Of a DNA stretch of 64,000 bases, positions 11,388 to 22,259 are shown one piece after another; position 1 is the stretch's first letter; each line of letters starts with the position of its first letter. The notes below the pieces were generated by a model. The model searched no databases and was not told where the DNA came from. It was given only the letters and a program-made list of their open reading frames with translations. The stretch is from positions 70,643,367 to 70,707,366 of the forward strand of contig CM056580.1 in the NCBI GenBank assembly GCA_029721435.1, given 5' to 3'. The position numbers and the translations under genes were made by a program. Origin of the DNA: Gymnothorax reevesii. Taxonomy: Eukaryota; Chordata; Actinopteri; Anguilliformes; Muraenidae.

Positions 11388-12300
11388 AGTCTAACAAACT
11401 GATATGCGGCTCTTTCTCTTGCCATTGTTCACTCAACAATAGCAAAGGTCCTCTCACTTCATGGCCAAACACTAGCTCAAACGGACTGAATCCAGTAGAC
11501 TCCTGCACTGCTTCTCTAGCTGCAAACAACAGCAAATGAACATCTTCATCCCAGTCTTTCTCATAGTCAAAACAATAAGTCCTCATCATTGTCTTGAGAG
11601 TGGAATGAAATCGCTCTAAGGCACCCTGACTTTCTGGATGATAGGCACTAGAAAGAATCTGCTTCGCACCTAGTTCATACACAACCTGCTGAAACAATCC
11701 GGAAGTGAAATTGCTACCGTAGTCTTACTGAATTTCCCTGGGAAGGCCAATCAACGTGAAGAACTTTATCAAAGATTGCAGTTGCCTTGATGTTAGGTAG
11801 AGGTATGGCTTCGGGGAATCTGGTAGATGCACACATGATTGTCAACAAGTACTGATTTCCAGATCTAGTCTTGGGTAATGGACCAACGCAATCAACAATG
11901 ACCTTGGAGAATGGCTCCCCAAATGCTGGGATAGGCTGCAATGGAGCTACAGGTGGGTCTAACTGGTGTTTTCCAACTACCTGACAAGTGTGACAGGTTT
12001 TGCAGAAGTTGGAAACATCTTTCCGAAGCCCAGGCCTGAAGAAGTGTTTCATGATCTTATCAACAGTCTTGTTAACACCAAGATGACCTCCTAAAGGTAA
12101 ACTATGAGCCATTGTTAAGATCTCATTCCTGTAGACCTTCGGAACAACAATTTGCCTAACCACTGCCCAATCTGCATTGGCAGGGATATCAGGAGGGCGC
12201 CACTCCCGCATCAAAACACCATGCTTGAGATAATACCCAACTGGAACTGCGTCTATTTCTTTGTCAGGAAGGGCTCTCCTCTTTAGTACACAAATTTCAG
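11350..12300 (-). pseudogene. integrase of Gmr1-like pol
   Basis: The N-terminal HHCC zinc-binding module is seen as MAHSLPLGGHLGVNKT and CKTCHTCQ. The DDE core follows: first Asp in KVIVDCVGPLPKTRSG, second Asp in the DYGSNF region and Glu in PESQGALERFHSTLK. A frameshift and in-frame stop near 11700-11740 separate the first and second aspartates. The 5' part shares an uninterrupted frame with the protease (11714-12889), and the 3' part overlaps the RT frame at 11350-11387. In most Gypsy elements integrase would follow RNase H; here it lies between protease and RT. Confidence 0.88.
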
Positions 12301-12599
12301 GATCATTAGTTTGCTCCTCAATCAACCACTTTCTGGACAAAGACAAGTCTCCAGACACATCTGGCTGGCTGAACAAAGAACTGATAAAAGTATCTGATAA
12401 GTCCTCAAACAGAGAAACCATAGTAGGCTGAAAAGAGTCATGAGGCGAACCACCTGAGTCCTGACTATGCAATGTGCTGGACGGCACCACATCATCTTCT
12501 TCTTGAGCCTTCTTAGCCATAGCACGAGTCACTGCACAGGAAGGATACAAAGATGGGTTTTCATCGCCATCTTCAGTGCTCGGCTGTGAAGTAAGATGA

Positions 12600-12889
12600 A
12601 CAGGGGGAACTACATTGCCCCCAGCCAGGTCATTGCCTAGCAACAGAGAAACACCCTTTATAGGTAGATTTGACATAAGTCCCACCTTTACCTGTCCTGT
12701 AAGGAAATCTGACCACAAGAATACAGAGTACAGGGGTACAGATACAGTCCTCCCTTCAATACCTTGTACAAGTATAAAATCCCCTGAAGCGGTCTCATCA
12801 CGTAACTCCAAGGAGTCCATCAACAAAAGTAACTGAGAAGCTCCGGTATCCTTTAGGATTATATATGGGGACAGGAGGAGAATGCTCAT
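12600..12889 (-). pseudogene. aspartic protease of Gmr1-like element
   Basis: The frame begins near 12889 and contains LKDTGASQLLL at about 12815-12853, the D-T/S-G active-site triad of retroviral-type aspartic proteases. Downstream is LLLGNDLAGGNV near 12640, matching the conserved second half (ILGxDxL-like). A one-base frame change relative to gag near 12860 means gag and protease would normally be read as one frame. After the protease a low-complexity linker (CAVTRAMAKK) leads straight into integrase in the same frame. Confidence 0.85.
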
Positions 12890-14252
12890 TCAGAGCCACA
12901 AATCCCTCTGACACAAATGGAAGAAATTCCTCCCTCACAAAGTCAGCAGTATCAGGCTTTTTAGCTCCACAAGAAGCAGGCAATTTAGCAGATCGGTCAT
13001 CTACTACAGGGGTTTCTAACCTTGTTTTCCCAAAGGCATTTGGTTTGGTATCCTTTTCTTTTTCTTTCTTAGCTTTAAGGAACCAACAGTTAGTTGTAAC
13101 ATGACCAGATTTCTTACAATAACTGCAAACTAGACCACTTCTGTCACTGTCAGCTTTCACATTTTGATCAGACCTGTTACTGGATTTCTGAGCACCATCA
13201 CCAGATTTGTCTTTGTCTTTGGGTGAGGAATCTTGTGTATCACCGTAACCCTTTTTCTGAAATTGGAACCATCTATGGTTACTGCTAGACTGAAATTTAG
13301 ACTTATGTGTGAGAACATATTCATCTGCAAATTTGGCAGCTGATTGCAAATTCAGTGCTTGCTTCTCATTAAGGTAGATCTTAATATCATCTTAAACACA
13401 GTTCTTAAATTCTTCAACTAACACCATCTCTTTCAGTGAGTTGAAATCATCCTTCACCTCCATAGAAGTACACCAGGGCTCAAAGCAAACTTTCTTCTCG
13501 TTAGCAAATTCCACATAAGCCTGATTGTCAGATTTCTTCAGACCTCTGAATTTCTGTCGGTAAGCCTCTGGAACCAACTCATAAGCTCTCAAAATAACCT
13601 TTTTGACAACCTCATAATCAGAGGAATCATCTGCAGACAAAGCCGAATAGGCTTGTTGAGCTTTACCCTTGAGGACAGTTTGCAACAGCAGAGGCCAGCG
13701 TTCTTTTGGCCACTGACAACTTTTAGCTACTTTTTCAAAACACTGGAAATAGTTGTCTACGTCTTTTTCCAAAAATGGAGGCACCAGTTTTACCTCATGG
13801 CTAGCCTGAAATTTATTTTCAGTTTGAATTTTAATTTTTAGTTGCTCCATTTGGAGTCTTTCTTCTCAATCGAATTTCTCAAATTCAAAATCTCTCTGTC
13901 TCGCAAATTTTTCTAACTCAAATTCTCTTTGTTCCCTTTCTTTTTTCTCTTCTCTTGCTAATTTTTCCAACTCAAACTGCCTTTGTTTTTCTTTTTCCTC
14001 CCTTTCAACTTCTAGCATTTTTAATTTAAGTTCCATTTCTATATTTGGATTTTCCACTGGAAACTGTTCCAGATCTCCTGGTGCAAACACATTTTCATCA
14101 ATGTAATATTCAACTATCTCTCTAGCCAGCCTTGCTTTTTGCATGGCTGGTCTTACCTCTGTCAGCTCCAAATGTCTGCATATTTCCAACAGTTCGGTCT
14201 TTTTAAAAGACTTCAAAACCCCTACAGTTGGTGATGCCAAGAAATCATCCAT
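12798..14252 (-). pseudogene. gag of Gmr1-like element with SCAN-like capsid and zinc knuckle
   Basis: The ATG at 14250-14252 opens MDDFLASPTVGVLKS, followed by a highly charged Glu/Lys/Arg coiled coil (about residues 70-128). A frame break near 13860 is followed by the capsid region: LVPPFLEKDVDNYFQCFEK, then VKKVILRAYELVPEAYRQKF and EMVLVEEFKNCV. This helical block is the part from which vertebrate SCAN domains are thought to derive. A TAA at about 13392 interrupts the same frame. Then comes ADEYVLTHKSKF and a single CCHC zinc knuckle (CSYCKKSGHVTTNC, about 13086-13127) that would bind the genomic RNA. Gag runs into the protease across a small frameshift. Confidence 0.85.
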
Positions 14253-14268
14253 TGCTGTTGATCTTTCA

Positions 14269-14301
<33 letters not shown>

Positions 14302-14375
14302 TATAGGAAAATTCAAAAAAACAATTTTTCAATTTGAAATGTTAGATTTTCAATAGATGACTCTCACAATGTTCT

Positions 14376-14393
14376 ATCCCGGATGAGCCCCCA
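14376..14393 (-). promoter_or_regulatory. primer-binding site, proline-tRNA type
   Basis: On the minus strand the 18 bases read TGGGGGCTCATCCGGGAT. This differs by one base from the proline tRNA-complementary PBS TGGGGGCTCGTCCGGGAT known from gammaretroviruses. It lies three bases inside the 5' LTR end, the expected place for minus-strand DNA priming. Confidence 0.85.
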
Positions 14394-14396
14394 ATT

Positions 14397-14865
14397 TGTT
14401 ATTACATTTACACAGCAAGGGATGACAGACACAATTTAAAACTAAAACATATTTAATGAACAAACAAAGACGAACACTAACCTACAACTAATGACCAAGA
14501 CCAAGATTGAAAAAAAAAAAAAAACAGAAATATTTACAGTCCTTTTTGTGGGTTTCCTGGTGATATGCTGGGTGAGGAAAATGCTCTTACACAGGCAAAA
14601 ATCCACTAGAAGCTTCACAGGTCTTAAACAGAATGACAGGTCTGGTGACATGTATCCTTCTCCTTGCAATTTCTCCTACTACTTTACTGTCTCAATTCTA
14701 CTCCTTATATACTCTTTTGCAGACCCCACCCACATTTAGACCTCTTTTTTTTATTTTCTGGGACTTGCCCCAGACATGTCTAAAACATGTCCAAACATAG
14801 CTCCAGTCTGAGCTTAACAAAAAAAAGGTAAATGCTTCTATCTAGTGGCCTGTATTCACATTACA
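14397..14865 (-). repeat. 5' LTR of the Gmr1-like element
   Basis: 469 bp, ends TGTTATTACA and CACATTACA on the plus strand, homologous to 9413-9898. On the minus strand a TATA-like box (14704-14711) lies in its upstream part and the PBS immediately follows its end. It differs from the other LTR by many base changes and small indels, for example an A-run at about 14511-14524. Confidence 0.88.
14704..14711 (-). promoter_or_regulatory. TATA-like box in 5' LTR
   Basis: The minus strand reads TATATAAG here, and the matching position of the other LTR reads TATATAAA. Conservation in both LTRs and position support a retroelement core promoter. Confidence 0.5.
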
Positions 14866-14979
14866 ATACCATGAGTGCTGTCACAAATACGACCTTTTCG
14901 TTAATAATACAGATTATTCCAGCAAAAAACTTATCAATTTGCACATGCTTGCCGTATCGGAGTGCCGATGTGTTCAAAT

Positions 14980-15531
14980 CATAGACTGTATAAAAAGATT
15001 AACAAAGCAACCATGACCTCACCCACTGGTTTCAGCATGCCATTTTGGAAGCCTCAATTTTGGCAATTTGAACAGTGCCATTTTGTCCTTTTGAAACCGG
15101 ATGTAATTCTTATTGGATGAGAGCATGAATTGAAGATCCAGGGAGGAGCGAGGGGTGGATCTACGGGCATATGTGAAAGTATCTGACGAGGACCAGAGGA
15201 TAGCCACGCCCCTTAAGTATATTCTGGCTTTATCCTTTATTCTAGTCTATTTGGGATCATAATTTACAAAAATGAACATCATGATATATTGAAGGAGACT
15301 TGAAACTTGCGATAGATACCATAAAATAATGTGGAAAATTATTCTTGAAATAATAAGTCAGGTGGGACATAGGGTCATTTTCTTTTAGACCTCTATAGCA
15401 CTGAACTTCTTTCTGCAACCACCAATGTCGCCATCTGCTGAACATTAAATAGAATGCAATTTTCAGAGATTTCCGCATTGGCCTCACTTTTCAGTCTCGG
15501 ATGCTACATCCATCTTTCTATATAGTCTATG
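14980..15531. mobile_element. non-autonomous DNA transposon with 8-bp TSD
   Basis: The element begins CATAGACTGTATAAAAAGA and ends TCTTTCTATATAGTCTATG, an inverted terminal repeat of about 19 bp with three mismatches. The identical octamer GTTCAAAT flanks it at 14972-14979 and 15532-15539. An 8-bp duplication points to the hAT superfamily, though the termini lack the CAGGG signature. No transposase is encoded in its 552 bp. It starts 114 bp beyond the Gmr1-like 5' LTR. Confidence 0.85.
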
Positions 15532-15591
15532 GTTCAAATACTGATAGATACAGGTCGCTTGTAATGATGATGTGAACCGTAAATATATTTT

Positions 15592-16312
15592 CATCCTGAC
15601 CCGACCTGTCATATAGTGACACTACCTGACAAAGCATCGATATACAACAAAAAAAGGTGGCTTCTTGCATCCTTATTTGACAACGTTTAATGCCCAGACA
15701 CAGACATCATTACAGGAAAAATATGACCCAGTAATATTTTTGAAGCATTGAAGGGCAGTATTCAGAGCCACTGTTCATCATTAGGTTTTGTGACAGCAAA
15801 ATATACATCGCTGAACAGAACTTTTTCTAATTCCAGGAGTATCATACCTGATTCAGCCAAAAATCAGCAACCCTCCATAACTCAACACTTGAAATTTCAA
15901 ATTATTTATATGCTCTCTATTATCTATAGCTATCCCTCAACATGTATAAGAATAAGTTTTTGTGTAATCTTTACCTTGGAATGCCGAACTTCATTGCCAA
16001 AGTCCGAGGAAATTCATGAATTCCCATTCACATGGGAGCTACTACCTTGAAGTGAGTGACGAGGGGAGAGACTCCTGTAATCTCACTTCTTCCTTCCAGG
16101 TGGCAGCACTGGGTGCCAGATATGAAACAGTGAGCAGTCGTGGTTGTGTTGAATCTTACCAGGTGTGCATGGTCCTTCATATTTGGTGTATCAGATATGA
16201 TACAGGGGGCATTATAGGGTTAAACTGGCATCAAATGAAGACACCAAAAGCCCCCTCTTTCATCTTATATTGACGCTTGGTCGGGTAGCGTCACTATATC
16301 ACAAGTCAGGAT
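15592..16312. mobile_element. inverted-repeat DNA element
   Basis: The left end (CATCCTGAC-CCGACCTGTCAT, ATAGTGACACTACCTGAC) and the right end (GTCGGGTAGCGTCACTATAT, CACAAGTCAGGATG) are inverted copies over about 45 bp with several mismatches. The roughly 720-bp interior has no recognisable coding region. I could not find a clear target duplication, so the superfamily is open. Confidence 0.65.
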
Positions 16313-17595
16313 GTGGTGTGTAATTTATAAATAACTGTGGTTCAGCTAAATTGCATACAGTGCATATCAGTACCTTATTTGGCATATGTGCTCAAACTTA
16401 GGAATTTTTTTGAAGTGTTCAATGTTTTTGATGATGTTTTTATTAACCTATTTTTATTACCATGCATTTTTTAAGAAATAAATTTGCAAGGCAATGTGCC
16501 ATACAAATTGTATGCATCATACAATTAGGCCCCCAAGCCTGTACAGTATTGGTAGGGTGTCACGCTTCTGTTCTGAACGGCGAGTAATTCAAGTCATCAA
16601 TTAGCAAGACTCCCCACACCTTGTTCTTAAACATTAATGTGCTGCAGTTTGAAAGGAAACCGCAGAAACCTGCAAACTCAGCTGACTTCCTGTACTGGAG
16701 TTTGATACCATTGATCCCATATAACAGTGGAAAGTAACCCTGTTCCAAAAGATCTATCATCCATTCCATTAATTTTATTCATTCCTATCCTGAGAAAACA
16801 CACCTCATAATACAGCCAGAGATTTTCAACTGCTAATTAATTGAATCATTGTCTGATTAGTGTTGAAATGAAGCTTAGCAAAAGTTCAGTCAGGAAGACT
16901 CTCTCTCTTTCGCGCTCGTCAACCCCGTCTATTTTGTTCAAGCATGTTCACTCGTGATTCTCCACAGACAATATCCGGGGCAGTCAATGAGCAGTCAGCT
17001 GGCATAGCAGCTGATCGCTTCTATCCAACCAAGGCACACCTCAGGCGCGTCGCTAGCCAATCATTCTGCTGCCGTCTTTTTAAAATTTTATTTTCTCCGC
17101 CCAAGTTCACACATGCTGCCGCTCGCTGACCCTATAATTGTTTGAGAATTGTTTTAGAAATACATCCATTTATCGAACATTTTATTGCATATGAGGTTAG
17201 ATCTTTGTGCTGAAATTCAAATGCGACAAATTTTTTAATTAAAACACATACTTTACCAAAGAAGGATTGAAGGCATTCACGTTTTGCAAATACAGTATAA
17301 TGACAAAGACTGTGTTTGTGTAGGCAGGGTCATAGTGGCTTTTGGCTTTTTAAATTTTTTCCATGTCTGTTTAAGGTTAATGCAGTCTTCAGCTGTCTGG
17401 TGGTTTTTTTTCTCATCTTCTGAAAAGTTCATATGGATTATGGGTGTAGAACATTTATGCAAAAATTTTAGCACAGCACCTTATGTCTACTGGCCCTGGA
17501 TGTCACAGTGTGAAAGTAACAAGTGCACATGCTCTGTTCTTCTTACTGTCAACTCAAGGGCACAAGAAGGGGATATGTTAGTAGTGAAAAAGTAG
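16313..17595. other. intergenic, no gene seen
   Basis: AT-rich DNA with a more GC-rich patch at about 16905-17130. No open frame with recognisable similarity and no defined repeat boundary. Confidence 0.5.
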
Positions 17596-17788
17596 TTTTT
17601 ACGTCTGCCAAAAAGGTTATGTTTCCATCTCTGTTTGTTTCTCAGTCTGTCTGTCGACTAACTGGATAACTCAAAAAGTTATGATGAGTTTGGCAAAAAA
17701 TTTGGTAGGATGATAGGTGTAGTCCAAGGATGATTCCATCCAACTTTGGAAACTATTCGGAAGATATTCTGGATTCTGCATCCAGGAG

Positions 17789-17872
17789 AATTGAAGCACT
17801 GATTACTAAAACCCCACAAGTCAAGTCAAGTCAAGTGTGACTTATGGGGTTTTTGTAATAGGTGCTTCAATT
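17789..17872. repeat. 84-bp hairpin MITE, copy 1
   Basis: An almost perfect palindrome: AATTGAAGCACTGATTACTA at the left is mirrored by TAATAGGTGCTTCAATT at the right, with ACCCCACAAGTCAAG opposite CTTATGGGGT in the middle. A second copy lies in the opposite orientation at 22176-22259. No coding capacity. Confidence 0.8.
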
Positions 17873-17878
17873 ACTGTA

Positions 17879-19456
17879 CAGTATCTCAAAAATTGAGTAC
17901 ACCCATTGCACTTCAACACTTAATTTATTATACTTTTTCGAGGGATAACGTTACAAAAATGAAATCTGAACATTTTTTAGACATTGTACAATTTGTAGAT
18001 TTACATCATGTATTGTAGATTTACTGCACTGTCCAAATAACTGAACAAACAGTCACTATTTCCAAAATGGGTGGCAACATAAGTGGGTACACCTCACTGT
18101 CAGCATGCCGAATTGTGTCCATAGTGTCAATATTTAGTGTGACCACCATTGTTGTCCAGCACTGCCTTGATTCCCCTTGGCATGGAATTCACCAGAGCTC
18201 ACAGGTAGTTGCTGGGATCCTTCTCCACTCCTCCATGGCAACATCACGGAGCTGGTGGATGTTGGACACCTGCTGCTCCTCCACCTTGGGTGCTCAATGG
18301 GATTCAGGTCTGGAGACATGCTTGGCCACACCATTACCTTCACCTTCACCTTCTTCAGGAGGGCAGTTGTCATCTTGGAGGTTGTTATCATGTTGGAAAA
18401 CTGCCGTGTGGCCCAGTTTCTGAAGTGAGGGCATTATTTTCTGCTTCAGAATGTCACAGTACATGTTGGAATCCATTATTCCACTAATGAAGCGCAGCTC
18501 CCCAGGACCAGAAGCACTCGTGCAGCCCCAGACCAAAATGCCATCACCACCATGTTTGACTGTACGCAGTGCACACTTGTCTTGGTACTCCTCACCAGGG
18601 CACCACCACGCATGCTGGACGCCATCTGAGCCAAACAAGTTTATCTTGGTTTTGTCAGACCACAGAACATGGTTCCTGTGGTTCATGTTCTTGGACTGGT
18701 TGTCTTTAGCAAACTGTTTTCAGGCTTTCTCGTGGGCTAGATTCAGAAGAGACTTCTGCCATGCAGACCGCCTTGGTGCAGTGCACGGCGTATGGTCTAA
18801 GCACTGACAGGCTGTTCTCCCACTGCTGCAACCTTGTTAGCAATGCTGCCAGCACTCCTGCATCTGTTTTTTGAAGCCAACTTGTGCACCTGAGGCAGAG
18901 CACGAGGACTCAACCTCTGGTCGACCCTGACGAGGCCTGTTCCAAGTAGAACCCGTCTGGGAAAACCGCTGGATAACCTTGAACACCGTGCAGTAGCTCA
19001 GTTTCACGGTTTCACAGAAATTATTGTAGCTTAGACCATCTTTGTGGAGAGCAACAATTCTCTTTTTCAGATCCTCAGAGAGTTCTTTCCCATGAAGTGC
19101 CATGTTGACCATCCAGTGGCCAGAATGAGAGCATTGCACCCAAAGCACCACAATTTAAACCTTCGACACATGTTACACAACCTCATATAACCCAGTTGAA
19201 CAGACAAAAACATGAACATAATGAATAAGACATGTTTCATTGCTTGGTTGACCATTACCAATTGGGGTGTGTACTCACTTTTGTTGCCATCCATTTTGGA
19301 AATAGTAACTGTTTGTTCAGTTCAGTAAATCTACACTGCTACAAATATTGCACAATGGCTACTCTAGAATATATTCAAGTTTCCTTGGTCCCTTAAAAAG
19401 ATATAATAAATTAATTGTCAAAATGTGAGGGGTGTACTCATTTTTGTGTGATACTG
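17879..19456 (-). mobile_element. Tc1-like transposon, CAGTATCTC type
   Basis: Inverted termini CAGTATCTCAAAAATTGAG and (reverse) CAGTATCACACAAAAATGAG bound a 1.6-kb block with a minus-strand Tc1 transposase. TA dinucleotides adjoin each end, as expected of Tc1/mariner insertion, though the exact flank of the right end is off by a few bases. Its termini and protein differ from the other Tc1 copies in the window, so it is a separate family. Confidence 0.85.
18134..19151 (-). pseudogene. Tc1-like transposase, frameshifted
   Basis: Starting near 19100 the protein shows the Tc1 N-terminal helix-turn-helix (KELSEDLKKRIVALHKDGLS and CTVFKVIQRF). It continues in other frames through a DDE catalytic domain: VLWSDKTKINLFG with the first Asp, AVFQHDN with the second, and MSPDLNPIEH with the final Glu. 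At least three frame changes break it. The segment between the second Asp and the Glu carries an expanded Glu/Gly run (EEGEGEGNG) not typical of the family. It is inactive. Confidence 0.85.
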
Positions 19457-19675
19457 CATATTTCTAACGCAGGTTTGTGCGATATTTATGACAGCATAAC
19501 TCAAAAAGTTATGAACAGTTTAGCATAAAATTTGGCGGGGTTATACTTGTAGGTAGTAGTCCAAGGACAAGTTGATTCAATTTTGGAAGTGATCCAGATC
19601 ATGTTCTGTAACCAAAAGAACAGATATATGGCGTGGCGGAGGTATGCGTTCTACCGAGTGCCCTCTTGTTTTTTT

Positions 19676-22175
19676 TTGGGAATTGGTGAGGCATGACAGA
19701 ATTTCTTGTTATAATATATGCTCTGTTGAGGCTGCTGCAAAATAGTCTACTAGGTAAGTGTCTCTAATATTGATGAAAACCTTAAACTCTATTGACATTA
19801 TTGAGGATGTGACAAAGTGCTGGAGTGATGGAAATATACTCAGGACAAACTGTGTATGCACCAGATGAGTCTTGCGCCAGAACAACACATACTATTTCTT
19901 TGAGAAAAGGTTGGCTGCAAACTTAAAGCATGAACTGTATTTATGGATTAGACAGCTGTACTTGGTAGAATAATCACCGTTGTTCAGGTAGTGGGGGGCT
20001 GCGGAGTGTATTTTGTTTAGTGAGTTGCATCAGAAAAGAAAGCATGTGACTTTGTTAGCTTTATTGCTTTAGTTCTTGCTCGGGTGTGTCTTTTGGGGCA
20101 CAAATCCCAGTGTGCTGGATGGTTGACTTTTATTGCTGCTACTTTTTGCCTGACACTCAGTCTGCCTCCAGGACTAAGAGTACTTTTTACCATTAGCTGA
20201 GACTTTTTGAGACCATTTGTTTGGAGTTTATACATAAGATTATACCTGCAGGGCTGCATTTAAAACTAATTTTGAAATTCAAGATTAGCTCATGAACATT
20301 ATAGTTTCATTTTTTGGTTGTTGTTCAAAAGCATCAGCTGGACTCTCAAAATAGGGTCTAACAAAAATACATTAAAAACCTCTTTCTTTAGTTTTAATTT
20401 ACAATTCATTGCAATGGTGGGTGATGAACGTCTATCATTGAATTACTCTCTACTTTTTTAATCATGTGAGGCATAGTTTTTTTTAAACATGGTGTTCCAC
20501 CAATGTATGGTTCCTTTCTTGAAACAACAAAAAAGTTTTTCTGGAAGTCAGTGAACTAATTACATTCCTAATTTTACTGATCAACAGTCTCCCAGTTTAT
20601 AACACTAATATTGTGAACTGTAAAGTATATGGGTTGTATAAAGAGATCAAAGACATTGCACAAAATTGCAACAGTGTTACCCTTGTATGAATTAAACATA
20701 CTGCAGAGAGCTGCTATGGTTGCTCTTCAAAGAGATTGCTCGTTGTTCGTAAAATCCAACCAAAACTTTTGAAACACCAAGGAGAACTGCATTGAATCAG
20801 AGAGATTAATTAACATCAAACATTTATTTATGCTATCATTTCAGAACCATCCAGCTACAATGCAGGCAACTGCAATGATGGCTCATATGTTTATGCCATC
20901 AGCAATAATACTCCTTTCAAAGCTCATATTTTTCCAAGTTTACTTCCAACTGTTGCTTTCCTGGATGTTATTATTCCAAGAGAAGTAAAACACTGTACCA
21001 ACAGTGTCCAACATGGCTGGCTTAGCATGCCAGGTTTATCCCTCGGAGTACTGCCTCATCCAACAACCTTTTAAAATGGAAAAAAACACAAGGAAATGTA
21101 TGACCCCGTGTCACTTTGCATTCAGTTTTGCCTTTGAAATGGGTAACTAGGTTTTGCAGCCTCCAGGGTGGATTAATGATACAGTATTTGGTATCCCTTA
21201 GCATTTGTTGAGTAATTAAAAAGATTTTTCCATTTTGATTTCTTTTTTTTTTTTCTAACTGCACAACCCTGTTTCTTGTGCTTTCTGTTAGTGATTTGGC
21301 TGAAATTAAAGGTTAGGAGAAAGTGCGTTGGAGCTTGAGATGTGTAACTTTTTGGCTGAAACTGGAATTAGGTCGCAGAATGGACTGTATCGCGCCAGCT
21401 CCCAGTCCTTGGCCACATTACAATGTCCTGACACCCCTTGTCAGGCCATTCCTTAGCTGATTCCTGGGGCTTACTAAGGTTTATCATAAATTTAGAGCCC
21501 ATACCTCAAATACAGGGGTTTCCAACCTTGGTCATGGGGATCACTGCACGTTTTGCTGCTAAAATGCATCATTTTGAAAAGCTACTGTATTGTTTTTTCT
21601 TAACACTTGGTGTGTCACATTTTTCCTATAACTAAATTAAACATGAAGAGTTTTTTTTTTTTATGTCATTACACACCTTATCACTTGTTTTACTAGACTT
21701 GGGACCAAAATTGCAGCAAAAAGGACCCCTGTAAGACCTAATGAGGGCTTATTGTTGTCAGTTATTTTGTTCCCTCTTGACATAATGTATCACAATATGC
21801 ACAAGGTATGTAAAGTTATTTCTGACAAGGTTTTCTGTGAGACAGTCAATAATCCTCAGAGGGTTAATTGCACCTAATTCTGAAAGAATGACAGCTTGTT
21901 CAAATTCTCGGATGATAAGTGAGGTCAGGATACACAAACACATAAGGATATACAGAGGGTCCCAAAAACTAAGGATGGAAACCCCAACAATATTGGCTCA
22001 TTCAGACAAAAGTCTGGTACCTTATAAAGCAAGGAACCTCAAACTGGCTGCTTAATTGAAGCTTATTGTTTATTGCTCAAATTTCTAGTATTGTATTGAC
22101 GTGGAATTATCTTCATTACTAAATCTCTCATTTCATCATTAGAAATAAAATGCATGAATATCAAAGAAGGAATAA
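19676..22175. other. intergenic, no gene seen
   Basis: 2.5 kb of AT-rich DNA. A CAGGGGTTTCCAACCTTGG segment near 21513 resembles a hAT-type terminus, but I found no partner end. No coding similarity recognised. Confidence 0.5.
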
Positions 22176-22259
22176 AATTGAAGCACCTATTACTAAAACC
22201 CCATAAGTCACACTTGACTTGACTCGACTTGTGGGGTTTTAGTAATCAGTGCTTCAGTT
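22176..22259. repeat. 84-bp hairpin MITE, copy 2 (inverted relative to copy 1)
   Basis: AATTGAAGCACCTATTACTA at the left and TAATCAGTGCTTCAGTT at the right form the same palindrome as 17789-17872, but read in the opposite sense. The centre is likewise CCATAAGTCACACTTGACTT. Only a handful of bases differ between the copies. Confidence 0.8.

Larger units (their letters stand above)
9413..14865 (-). mobile_element. Gmr1-like Ty3/Gypsy LTR retrotransposon, degenerate
   Basis: A minus-strand element with paired LTRs (9413-9898 and 14397-14865), a proline-tRNA-type primer-binding site and gag and pol remains between them. Reading along the minus strand the domain order is gag, zinc knuckle, protease, integrase, reverse transcriptase, RNase H. 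The protein similarity is Ty3/Gypsy, but integrase precedes reverse transcriptase as in Ty1/Copia. That arrangement was described for Gmr1-like elements of deuterostomes, including fish. The protease and integrase share one open frame, so the order is native and not made by nesting. The element is dead: frameshifts in gag and integrase, a stop in gag, and loss of the reverse transcriptase active-site box. The LTRs differ by many substitutions and indels, so the insertion is old. Confidence 0.9.
17596..19675. repeat. tandem-repeat-type dispersed element, split by two insertions
   Basis: The left part starts near AAGGTTATGTTTCCATCTCTG with GTCTGTCTGTC, then a block containing ATAACTCAAAAAGTTATG, AATTTGGTAGGATGATAGG and GTAGTCCAAGGA (about 17660-17785). 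The same block recurs at about 19493-19620 (ATAACTCAAAAAGTTATG, GTAGTCCAAGGACAAG), followed by GGCGTGGCGGAGGTATGCG and a T-run. Short tandem GTCT units plus a repeated core are the hallmarks of a widespread class of dispersed elements in fish and molluscs. The copy is interrupted between core blocks by a hairpin MITE (17789-17872) and a Tc1 element (17879-19456). Confidence 0.55.

Noticed and set aside
18067..18807. Several plus-strand open frames of 80-118 codons
   Set aside because: They are complements of the minus-strand Tc1 transposase, which has clear catalytic motifs.
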